The position numbers were made by a program, and so were the translations under genes. A stretch of 28,722 nt of DNA from positions 1-28,722 of IMG/VR virus record IMGVR_UViG_3300025759_000498. One strand, 5' to 3'. This document shows, one piece after another, positions 13,423 to 19,174 of the stretch; position 1 is the stretch's first letter, and each line of letters begins with the position of its first letter. The notes under the pieces are model-generated. The model saw only the letters and a list, made by a program, of their open reading frames with translations. It was not told the DNA's origin and ran no database searches. The stretch is from a virus.

Positions 13423-14039
13423 TGAATAAACCTAACTATTACGCTATACTACCTTCTACAATAAGATACGACGAAAATCTTAAACCAAATGTAAAATTAT
13501 TATATGCAGAAATTACTGCTTTATGTAATATGAACGGAGACTGCTTTGCTAGTAATAGATATTTTGCAGATTTATACGGTAAAAGTAAAGGTACAATTTC
13601 TGGTTGGGTTAGCGATTTAGTTAAAGCTGGTTACATTAAAATAGAATATACTTATAAAAAAGGTACACGACAAATAGATCATAGGTATATTAGAATTATC
13701 GCAGGGGCTATACCAGAAAAGTTGAACGACCTATACGATAAAAGTTTAAAGAATAATAATACAAGTATTAATAATAAACTTACAGTTAGTAATAATAAGC
13801 GCTTTAAAAAACCAACTTTAGATGAAGTTAAGATTTATTGTAAAGAGCGAAATAATAATCTTAACGCAGAAACTTTTATTAATTTTTATGAATCTAAAGA
13901 CTGGTATGTAGGTAAAAATAAAATGAAGTCTTGGAAGGCAGCGGTACGAAACTGGGAGTCTCGAGATAAAGGTAAATTAACTATGAGTAAAATTGATAAA
14001 CAACTAAACGAATATATGGACGGAAAAAAATATTTATGA
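13422..14039 (+). CDS. Replication initiator-like protein (winged helix plus DnaD-like end)
   Basis: This is a 205-aa protein. Residues 1-95 form a helix-turn-helix/winged-helix domain of the replication-initiator type: YYAILPSTIRYDENLKPNVK, LLYAEITALCNMNGDCFASN, RYFADLYGKSKGTISGWVSD and LVKAGYIKIEYTYKKG. An Asn-rich linker (KNNNTSINNKLTVSNNKR, about 108-125) follows. The C-terminal domain (PTLDEVKIYCKERNNN, FINFYESKDWYVGKNKMKSW) has a DnaD/DnaB2-like pattern that usually recruits helicase or loader. This resembles the layout of lambda O and similar initiators. The linker-coding DNA holds repeated AATAATAA units that might form the origin. Confidence 0.7.
   Translation: MNKPNYYAILPSTIRYDENLKPNVKLLYAEITALCNMNGDCFASNRYFADLYGKSKGTISGWVSDLVKAGYIKIEYTYKKGTRQIDHRYIRIIAGAIPEKLNDLYDKSLKNNNTSINNKLTVSNNKRFKKPTLDEVKIYCKERNNNLNAETFINFYESKDWYVGKNKMKSWKAAVRNWESRDKGKLTMSKIDKQLNEYMDGKKYL
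13752..13859. repeat. AATAATAA repeats in the initiator linker, possible origin
   Basis: AATAATAA-type units start at 13752, 13770, 13791 and 13851, the first three spaced 18 and 21 bases apart, in the DNA coding for the initiator's Asn-rich linker. Lambda-type origins also lie inside the initiator gene. The repeats could instead simply reflect Asn codons. Confidence 0.25.
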
Positions 14040-14404
14040 AGACACTAAAACAAGAAGAGCTAAAAGAATTAACAGAAAAAGTATATGAGCTATTACATAA
14101 AACTGCAATAGAAATAGGTCAAAATCCAGACGGTAAAACAATAGCAGCTTTAAGTAAAATATTTGCAAATGATTTACAAAAGGAAAATAGATTTAAAAAC
14201 CTGACTTTCAATCAGTTAGAAGACGCTTTCTCTATTGGAGTTAGATTTGGTAAAGACGAACCTTTTTTAAATATTAGAACTTTTTATAAGTGGACTTACG
14301 AACACAAAAAAAAAGTTGATAACGCTTACTACGAAGTACATACTTTAGGTAAAGAAAAAGACAAAACACTTTATTATCAAGACCCTATAATATTTTTAGA
14401 ATGA
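14036..14404 (+). CDS. Hypothetical protein after the initiator, possible replication accessory
   Basis: This 122-aa helical protein overlaps the initiator by 4 bases (ATGA). Key stretches are EIGQNPDGKTIAALSKIFAN, NLTFNQLEDAFSIGVRFGKD and EPFLNIRTFYKWTYEHKKKV. I recognise this NIRTFYKW-EHKK pattern from proteins next to initiators in Bacteroidota phages, but no biochemical role is known to me. Its position matches that of helicase loaders (compare lambda O then P). This is an inference from order only. Confidence 0.55.
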   Translation: MKTLKQEELKELTEKVYELLHKTAIEIGQNPDGKTIAALSKIFANDLQKENRFKNLTFNQLEDAFSIGVRFGKDEPFLNIRTFYKWTYEHKKKVDNAYYEVHTLGKEKDKTLYYQDPIIFLE

Positions 14405-14511
14405 AAAAAACAAAACTAATAGGCATATCTATTCTAGGTTGGATAGGTATTCTAATAACAGTAGCAGTATATGTTATAACTGTTATATCACTAATAAAAC
14501 TAATACAATGA
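14401..14511 (+). CDS. Tiny single-span membrane protein
   Basis: This 36-aa frame starts with ATG inside the previous stop (ATGA) and ends with TGA inside the next ATG (ATGA). Such exact linkage on both sides strongly suggests a real, coupled gene. After MKKTK, nearly all residues are hydrophobic (LIGISILGWIGILITVAVYV, ITVISLIKLIQ), forming one membrane span. Its function is unknown. An early inner-membrane protein could alter the host envelope or block superinfection. Confidence 0.55.
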   Translation: MKKTKLIGISILGWIGILITVAVYVITVISLIKLIQ

Positions 14512-14816
14512 ATACAAAACAAAAAGTCAGATATTATTTAGAAAAATTTTCACACTTAAGAGATAACGATTATAGATTATGTAGTAATATTTGGCACGAA
14601 GAATTTAAAACTTTTGATATTAACGGAGACTGTTCAGCTCAAGATTTTTTAAAAATATATTCTTTAGGTAAATTAACGTCAGCTCCAAGTATTAAAAGAG
14701 CAAGAGCAAAACTACAACAAGACAATCCAGAATTAAGAGGTCAAAAATATATAACTAGAAAAAATAAATTACAAAATGAGTGGCGTAAAGACTTGGGCTA
14801 TGAAATCAATAAGTAA
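14508..14816 (+). CDS. Hypothetical protein upstream of NinG
   Basis: The product from ATG 14508 is 102 aa. The frame is open upstream to a TTG inside the membrane-protein gene, but the ATGA junction marks 14508 as the start. The sequence is helical and basic: TKQKVRYYLEKFSHLRDNDY, LCSNIWHEEFK, DFLKIYSLGKLTSAPSIKRA and RAKLQQDNPELRGQKYITRK. The segment KLTSAPSIKRARAKLQQDNPEL resembles, in two parts, a small phage family found near NinG-like genes. It may bind DNA. No function is established. Confidence 0.65.
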   Translation: MNTKQKVRYYLEKFSHLRDNDYRLCSNIWHEEFKTFDINGDCSAQDFLKIYSLGKLTSAPSIKRARAKLQQDNPELRGQKYITRKNKLQNEWRKDLGYEINK

Positions 14817-15204
14817 ATTAAAAAAAGAGTTAGATAAAGTATTTAGTTTGTTTATTAGATTAAGAAACGCAACTGAGTACGGTTTAGCTCAATGTTTTAC
14901 TTGCGGTAAAGTAGACCATTATAAAAAATTACAATGCGGACACTTTCAAAGCCGTAAACATATTAGTACAAGATTTGACGAAAAAAATTGTCAAGTCCAA
15001 TGCGTAGCCTGTAATATGTTTAGAAGTGGAGAACAATATCGTTTTGGCTTAAATTTAGACGCTTTGTACGGCGAAGGCACGGCTGAAGAACTAGAAGTAG
15101 TTTCTAGGTTTACTATAAAAATGAGTAGACCAGATTATGAAGAAAAAATAACTTATTACAAATTAACTGTTAAAAACTTAAAAAAAGATAAAGGTATCGA
15201 ATAA
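14800..15204 (+). CDS. ninG: NinG-like recombination nuclease
   Basis: From ATG 14800 the protein is 134 aa. An in-frame ATG at 14776 would add 8 residues and lengthen the overlap with the preceding gene to 41 bases. It begins KSISKLKKELDKVFSLFIRL and then shows the NinG Cys/His pattern: CFTCGKVDHYKKLQCGHFQS, TRFDEKNCQVQCVACN and MFRSGEQYRFG. The paired cysteines and His in CGHF suggest a zinc-bound, HNH-like nuclease fold. NinG (Rap) of lambda promotes recombination by acting on branched DNA, and the same role is likely here together with NinB and the annealing-like protein. The family call is solid. Substrate preference is inferred. Confidence 0.78.
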   Translation: MKSISKLKKELDKVFSLFIRLRNATEYGLAQCFTCGKVDHYKKLQCGHFQSRKHISTRFDEKNCQVQCVACNMFRSGEQYRFGLNLDALYGEGTAEELEVVSRFTIKMSRPDYEEKITYYKLTVKNLKKDKGIE

Positions 15205-15227
15205 GTTTTTTTACATATACTTGTCGT

Positions 15228-15584
15228 ATGGTAACTCCTATATATGCAAGTAACGAACACAGACAAGCCGTAGAATTGTATATAAACACTTGTTTTGAGT
15301 TTGCTAAGGACTTATCTACAAAAACAAAATACAACAACTATATAGACGTTGTAAACACTATCATAGAATATCATAACGGTTACGGTAAAGGAGTAAAAGA
15401 AAATAATTATTACGACTGGTTAATGATTATACCTATAAATATATCAGTTGCTACAAATGGTTTTTTTGCTGGTATTGAATCAAGAAATAATAGAGCTACT
15501 GTAAGAGCGTATAAAGTTGTTTTAGAACAATTACTATTAGATACCGTAGATAAAATAGAATTACTAGAGCCAGAAAATGAATAA
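15228..15584 (+). CDS. Hypothetical protein before the sigma-like gene
   Basis: This 118-aa soluble helical protein has CFEFAKDLSTKTKYNNYIDV, TIIEYHNGYGKGVKENNYYD, and SVATNGFFAGIESRNNRATV followed by an amphipathic helix (YKVVLEQLLLDTVDKIELLE). It follows a 23-base spacer with a T-run and overlaps the sigma-like gene by 8 bases, so the two are probably translated together. No family is recognised. A partner or regulator of the sigma-like protein is possible by position only. Confidence 0.6.
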   Translation: MVTPIYASNEHRQAVELYINTCFEFAKDLSTKTKYNNYIDVVNTIIEYHNGYGKGVKENNYYDWLMIIPINISVATNGFFAGIESRNNRATVRAYKVVLEQLLLDTVDKIELLEPENE

Positions 15585-16182
15585 GATTTATATTGAAATA
15601 GCAGATCTTACAGAAAAATTTAGAAAAATGGCTTATGGTATATGTAAAGACGAAAACAAAATTAATAACGCAGTACAAGAATTAATGCTTTATTTCTTAC
15701 AAATGAACCCAGAAACTCTAAAAAATATATATGATAAAGACGGAATAGAAGGGGTTACAAGATACGGAGCGGTTGCTTTAAAAAGAGCTTTAACAAGTAC
15801 AAGATCTAATTTTTATTACAAATATGAAAAATATTATACGAATATTGATAATTCCAATTATGTTTATAGTTCAACTATGGATAATTGTAGCAAGTTGGAA
15901 TCTTACTCTGACGCTAAGATGCTACGCTATATTTCAGAAAGTGAAACTGTATACGACGAAGACAAAGAAAAGAAAATTGTTTTAATTGAAACGGAGTTAG
16001 ATAAACATCACTGGTACGATAAAGAAATTTTTAAACTTTACTACTATGAAGGGAACACGCTCGACTCACTTGCTAAAAAAACAAAAATAAGTAGAAATAG
16101 TTTGTTTACGACAATAGACAAAGTAAGAACGGAACTAAAAACAAAATGTAATGAAATTGTACAATCCGATAAAGAAAAATAG
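15577..16182 (+). CDS. Sigma factor-like transcription regulator
   Basis: In this 201-aa protein the C-terminal part (about 145-195) reads like sigma region 4: DKEIFKLYYYEGNTLDSLAK, then KTKISRNSLFTTIDKVRTEL. This is a helix-turn-helix with the usual leading helix. The N-terminal part (LTEKFRKMAYGICKDENKIN, VQELMLYFLQMNPETL) resembles a shortened region 2 core-binding helix set. The middle is rich in Tyr, Asn and Ser and unassigned. I interpret it as a phage sigma-like factor for late genes. It sits between early genes and the terminase/tail/head blocks that carry the repeated TCTATTATATA element. It is divergent, so it might instead be only a DNA-binding regulator. Confidence 0.6.
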   Translation: MNKIYIEIADLTEKFRKMAYGICKDENKINNAVQELMLYFLQMNPETLKNIYDKDGIEGVTRYGAVALKRALTSTRSNFYYKYEKYYTNIDNSNYVYSSTMDNCSKLESYSDAKMLRYISESETVYDEDKEKKIVLIETELDKHHWYDKEIFKLYYYEGNTLDSLAKKTKISRNSLFTTIDKVRTELKTKCNEIVQSDKEK

Positions 16183-16189
16183 TTTTATT

Positions 16190-16279
16190 ATGCAGTTTGG
16201 ATTTCAAAGTCCAAATTGGAAAAAATGTAGTATTGAAAACTTAGAGAGACAAATTAAAACAAAGAAAAAAGAAAAATGA
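16190..16279 (+). CDS. Short basic protein (29 aa)
   Basis: ATG 16190 opens a 29-aa frame, MQFGFQSPNWKKCSIENLER, then QIKTKKKEK, whose TGA overlaps the next ATG (ATGA). It is basic, with an N-terminal aromatic part. The ATGA junction and the lack of other coding frames in this gap support it, but no homologue is recognised. Confidence 0.45.
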   Translation: MQFGFQSPNWKKCSIENLERQIKTKKKEK

Positions 16280-16680
16280 AATTTTTTGTAGCAAATGAAG
16301 TTTACAAAGAACGTATGTCAATATGTAAATCTTGTGAACACTATTTAAGTCTATTAGGTAACTGCGCAATTTGTAAGTGTTTTATGAAAGTAAAATCAAG
16401 GATAGCGCCTATGGAATGTCCTAAAGGTAAATGGTTAAAAACAACTAAAGTAGAAAACCCAAAAGATTTACCTCAAGATATAATCGAAGAAATATTAGAG
16501 TTGTACCCTAAAATAAAAAGCGGTCGAGCAAAAAACCATACTGACAAAGCTAAACTTATAACTTTGTACAATACAATATATAATACTAATTATAGCACGG
16601 GTACAAATTGCAGCTCTTGTATAAGTACTTGTTTTGACGCTATAACAAAACTTTACGAAAAATATAATACAAATGAATAA
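16276..16680 (+). CDS. Zinc-ribbon-like hypothetical protein
   Basis: This 134-aa protein has an N-terminal metal-binding pattern: ERMSICKSCEHYLSLLGNCA, ICKCFMKVKSRIA, and APMECPKGKWLK. The C-x-x-C, C-x-x-C-x-C and C-P-x-G-K-W spacing is typical of small zinc-ribbon proteins often seen in Bacteroidota phages. The C-terminal half is helical, with a second cysteine group (TNCSSCISTCFDAI). It may bind nucleic acid or RNA polymerase. It lies in the operon with the sigma-like gene, overlaps its neighbours, and its role is unknown. Confidence 0.65.
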   Translation: MKFFVANEVYKERMSICKSCEHYLSLLGNCAICKCFMKVKSRIAPMECPKGKWLKTTKVENPKDLPQDIIEEILELYPKIKSGRAKNHTDKAKLITLYNTIYNTNYSTGTNCSSCISTCFDAITKLYEKYNTNE

Positions 16681-16909
16681 TATACCAAAATACTATATAG
16701 GTAAAAAATACAAAATAGAAGCTAGAAAAGTAATAGAAGACTTTCAAGCTGACAACTATAATTTAGGAACGGCTATAACATATTTATTAAGAGCTGGTAA
16801 AAAAGACGGCAACCCTATTGAACAAGATATAAAAAAAGCAATAGATCATTTAAACTTTGAACTAGATAGAGTAAAAAGTAATACAATAACTGGAGGCTTA
16901 GCAAAATGA
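16673..16909 (+). CDS. DUF3310-like small protein
   Basis: This is a 78-aa protein with PKYYIGKKYKIEARKVIEDF, NYNLGTAITYLLRAGKKDGN and QDIKKAIDHLNFELDRVK. The order (Tyr-rich start, helix, N-x-x-x-A-I-x-Y-L-x-R-A-G-K-K, D-I-x-K-A-x-x-H-L) is diagnostic of DUF3310. Members are common in phages and have been linked with the nucleotide kinase gp1.7 of T7, so a role in nucleotide metabolism is possible, though this is an extrapolation. It overlaps its neighbours by 8 and 4 bases. Confidence 0.75.
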   Translation: MNNIPKYYIGKKYKIEARKVIEDFQADNYNLGTAITYLLRAGKKDGNPIEQDIKKAIDHLNFELDRVKSNTITGGLAK

Positions 16910-17160
16910 AATACAAATGTGAATGCGGAGACTATGAAAAAGAGATTAAAAAAATCTCTATTGTATACAGAGACGGTAACTGGGTAACTAAAGGGTCAGA
17001 ATGTCCTTGCGGTAAATATATGACTAGCGAACCAAAAGAGGGTATGCCTACAATAAAAAGAACTGAAGCGTCTTTGAGTAAAAAGAAAAGACACGAAAAA
17101 TTATGGGACGGAGCTAAAGAAATGTTAATAGGCGAACGAGGTATTAACGACGATTTTTAA
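16906..17160 (+). CDS. Small zinc-finger-like protein
   Basis: This 84-aa protein has two C-x-C pairs (YKCECGDYEK and SECPCGKYMTSEP) likely to bind one zinc ion. A conserved-looking tail follows: GMPTIKRTEASLSKKKRHEK, then LWDGAKEMLIGERGIN. I recognise the IKRTEASL-KKK-H-KLW pattern from flavobacterial phages, where it is uncharacterised. The basic middle suggests nucleic-acid binding. It overlaps DUF3310 by ATGA and is directly followed by ninB. Confidence 0.68.
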   Translation: MKYKCECGDYEKEIKKISIVYRDGNWVTKGSECPCGKYMTSEPKEGMPTIKRTEASLSKKKRHEKLWDGAKEMLIGERGINDDF

Positions 17161-17544
17161 ATGAATTTTGTAATACATACAAGCCAAGATAAACAGACGT
17201 TATATAATTATCTAAAAGAGTTAGATAGCGATTATATAGTTAAAGTAAGTAAGCAAAGAAATAACAGATCAAATATGCAAAACAATTACTACTGGGCTTG
17301 TATAGTACAACCGTTAGCAAATGAGCTAGGATATTTTCCTGACGAAATGCACGATACACTTAAAGTAAAGTTTGCTAGTCTTTGGGAAAGTATAGAGGTT
17401 AACGATAAACAAATAGGTTTACAAAAAGTAAAAAGTACGGCTAAAATGAATAGTAAAGAATTTGAGATATATGCAGACCAAATAAGAATTTGGGCGCTTA
17501 CAGAATTAAATATCAAGTTAATGTTACCAAATGAATACGAATAA
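17161..17544 (+). CDS. ninB: NinB-like recombination protein
   Basis: This 127-aa protein has the NinB layout: an N-terminal strand/helix (FVIHTSQDKQTLYNYLKEL), then KVSKQRNNRSNMQNNYYWAC, the acidic helix LGYFPDEMHDTLKVKFASLW, and KVKSTAKMNSKEFEIYADQI followed by RIWALTELNIKLMLP. R-S-x-x-Q-N-x-x-Y-W and S-T-x-x-x-x-x-x-E-F match the family. NinB (Orf of lambda) binds single-stranded DNA and mediates loading of recombinase at gaps. Here it should work with the SSB-like, annealing-like and NinG proteins. It starts at the base after the preceding stop. Confidence 0.75.
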   Translation: MNFVIHTSQDKQTLYNYLKELDSDYIVKVSKQRNNRSNMQNNYYWACIVQPLANELGYFPDEMHDTLKVKFASLWESIEVNDKQIGLQKVKSTAKMNSKEFEIYADQIRIWALTELNIKLMLPNEYE

Positions 17545-17546
17545 AA

Positions 17547-17560
17547 TCTATTATATATAA
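17547..17560 (+). promoter_or_regulatory. Repeated leader element, variant before small terminase
   Basis: TCTATTATATATAA differs from copies at 302, 4879 and 19160 only after the first 11 bases. It lies 27 bases upstream of the small-terminase ATG, leaving room for a leader. This spacing favours a promoter over a ribosome-binding function. Confidence 0.45.
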
Positions 17561-17564
17561 AGAC

Positions 17565-17576
17565 TTGATTAATCAA
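17565..17576. promoter_or_regulatory. 12-base perfect palindrome upstream of the terminase
   Basis: TTGATTAATCAA is a perfect palindrome located 11 bases before the small-terminase ATG and 4 bases after the leader element. It could be an operator bound by a dimer, or part of a terminase recognition (pac or cos) site. No direct evidence separates these. Confidence 0.35.
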
Positions 17577-17587
17577 ATTATTTCAAA

Positions 17588-17848
17588 ATGAGTACACACG
17601 GAGGTAAAAGAATAGGAGCTGGACGTAAGCCAAAAGCTGAAGAACAAAAGCTAATAGAAAAATTAACACCTTTAAACGACTTAGCTTTAGAGTCATTAAA
17701 AAAAGGTTTAGAGAAAAAAGAACAATGGGCGGTCAAGTTATACTTTGAATATTTTTACGGTCGACCTCAACAAAGAGTAGATGTAACTAGCAACGAAGAA
17801 ACTTTAAATATGCCGCTAATAACATTTATAGATTCTGAAACTGAGTAA
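17588..17848 (+). CDS. terS: Small terminase-like DNA-binding protein
   Basis: This 86-aa protein has a basic N terminus with GGKRIGAGRKPKAEEQKLIE, an AT-hook-like R-K-P-K element common at the start of phage small terminases. A helical core follows (KLTPLNDLALESLKKGLEKK, EQWAVKLYFEYFYGRPQQRV). The Y-F-x-Y-F-Y-G-x-P-Q-Q-R-V-D-V segment matches short terminase small subunits of Bacteroidota phages. It should recognise phage DNA and recruit the large terminase for packaging. It is short compared with typical small subunits and overlaps the large terminase by 8 bases when that gene starts at CTG 17841. Confidence 0.75.
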   Translation: MSTHGGKRIGAGRKPKAEEQKLIEKLTPLNDLALESLKKGLEKKEQWAVKLYFEYFYGRPQQRVDVTSNEETLNMPLITFIDSETE

Positions 17849-19037
17849 AAAATATAATCCGCTATTTGATTCTGATGCTAGATATTTTATAATAACTGGG
17901 GGTCGAGGGTCTGGTAAATCTTTTGCTGCAACTGTATTTCTTACGCTACTTACAATGACCGCAGGAATACGAGTATTGTTTACTAGGTTTACTATGGTAT
18001 CTGCGCACCTATCAATAATACCAGAATTTTTAGAAAAAATAACTTTGTTAGGATATGATAATATATTTAGTGTAAACAAAGCAGAAGTAATAAACACTAA
18101 AAACAATAGCGATATATTATTTAGAGGTATAAAGACTAGCGCTGGTAACCAGACCGCAAGTTTAAAATCTTTACAAGGTATAAGTTGCTGGGTACTTGAC
18201 GAAGCAGAAGAATTAATAGACGAAGACATATTTGATACTATTGATTTAAGTATAAGAGAAAAAGGTATACAAAATAGAATCATACTTATATTAAATCCAG
18301 TAACAAAAGAACACTGGATATATAAAAGGTTTTTTGAAGACAAAGGCGTACAAGCTGGTTTTAACGGCGTTAGAGACAATATATGTTATATACATAGTAC
18401 ATACCTTGACAACAAAGATAATCTGTCTCAGAGCTTCCTAGAGCGTGTAGAGGCTATAAAACATAGGAACTTTAAAAAGTACAAACATAAAATACTTGGG
18501 GGCTGGTTAGACAAAGCAGAAGGAGTAGTCTTTGAAAATTGGTCAATAGGAGAATTTAATCCTGACGGACTACAAACCAGTTGCGGTATGGACTTTGGTT
18601 TTAGTGTTGATCCAGATAGCTTAGTAGAAGTAGCAATAGATAAAAAGAAAAAAATAATATATCTAAAAGAACACTTATACAAGAACGGATTAAAGTCTCA
18701 TCAATTAGCAGAGCTTATATTAGAGAAAGTAGGAGATAAATTAATTATAGGCGATAGCGCAGAACCTAGACTAATAGAGGACTTAAGACATTTAGGAGTA
18801 AATATAAAACCAGTCAAAAAAGGAACTATTGAAAGCGGTATAACTAGAATGTTAGACTACGACATAGTAATAACAAAAGAGTGTATAAATTTAGCTAAAG
18901 AATTAAACAACTATATATACGCAGATAAAGGTTCTAAGTTATTTGTTGACGCTTATAATCACGGAATTGACGCAGTAAGATATAATATAATTTACCATTT
19001 AGATAACCCGAACTTAGGTAGGTATTATGTACAATAA
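17841..19037 (+). CDS. terL: Terminase large subunit, apparent CTG start
   Basis: Taking CTG 17841 as start gives 398 aa. The N-terminal ATPase has Walker A GGRGSGKS (20-27), the region LFTRFTMVSAHLSIIPEF, and Walker B WVLDEAEEL (Asp120, Glu121). The C-terminal nuclease has Asp251 in GMDFGFS, Asp305 in IIGDSAEPR, and Asp370/Asp377 in VDAYNHGIDAVRY, an RNase H-like metal site. It drives DNA into the prohead and cuts it. The first ATG in frame, at 17955, would remove Walker A, so it cannot be the true start. No ATG, GTG or TTG lies between the upstream stop (17829) and Walker A. Only ATT 17832 and CTG 17835 or 17841 remain. CTG-AGT-AAA-AAA gives the expected SKKYNPLF start. A +1 frameshift from the small subunit is an alternative. 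Confidence 0.88.
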   Translation: MSKKYNPLFDSDARYFIITGGRGSGKSFAATVFLTLLTMTAGIRVLFTRFTMVSAHLSIIPEFLEKITLLGYDNIFSVNKAEVINTKNNSDILFRGIKTSAGNQTASLKSLQGISCWVLDEAEELIDEDIFDTIDLSIREKGIQNRIILILNPVTKEHWIYKRFFEDKGVQAGFNGVRDNICYIHSTYLDNKDNLSQSFLERVEAIKHRNFKKYKHKILGGWLDKAEGVVFENWSIGEFNPDGLQTSCGMDFGFSVDPDSLVEVAIDKKKKIIYLKEHLYKNGLKSHQLAELILEKVGDKLIIGDSAEPRLIEDLRHLGVNIKPVKKGTIESGITRMLDYDIVITKECINLAKELNNYIYADKGSKLFVDAYNHGIDAVRYNIIYHLDNPNLGRYYVQ

Positions 19038-19042
19038 AAAAA

Positions 19043-19101
19043 GGGGTTAGAAAAAATAGAAAAACAGTAATAAAAATAAAGAAGAATTAATCTCTAACCC
19101 C
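19043..19101 (+). terminator. Long-loop inverted repeat after the terminase
   Basis: GGGGTTAGA (19043-19051) pairs perfectly with TCTAACCCC (19093-19101) across a 41-base A-rich loop. It begins 5 bases after the terL stop. It lacks a T-tract, so it may be an RNA-stabilising or processing structure rather than a simple terminator. Confidence 0.45.
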
Positions 19102-19159
19102 CTAACTTCACTAACTAAAACGCCGCAAATATAATACAATAAACTAAAAAACAAAATTT

Positions 19160-19174
19160 TCTATTATATAATAT
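19160..19174 (+). promoter_or_regulatory. Repeated leader element, copy 3
   Basis: TCTATTATATAATAT is identical to 302-316 and 4879-4893 and directly abuts the ATG of the tail chaperone gene. The preceding 58 bases hold no gene, so this element probably drives or initiates expression of the tail block. Confidence 0.5.

Noticed and set aside
14439-14507. TTG start extending the gene upstream of ninG
   Set aside because: It is inside the 36-aa membrane-protein gene; the ATGA junction at 14508 is the natural start.
15205-15227. Possible promoter (TATACTTG) before 15228
   Set aside because: It differs from TAnnTTTG by one base and no TTG element lies about 20 bases upstream; the evidence is too weak.
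17816-18379. 187-codon minus-strand frame over the terminase
   Set aside because: It lies fully antisense to the clear Walker A/B ATPase region of terL and has no recognisable domain.
17955-19037. terL starting at the first ATG
   Set aside because: It would lack Walker A (residues encoded at 17898-17921), so a functional packaging ATPase requires the upstream non-ATG start.
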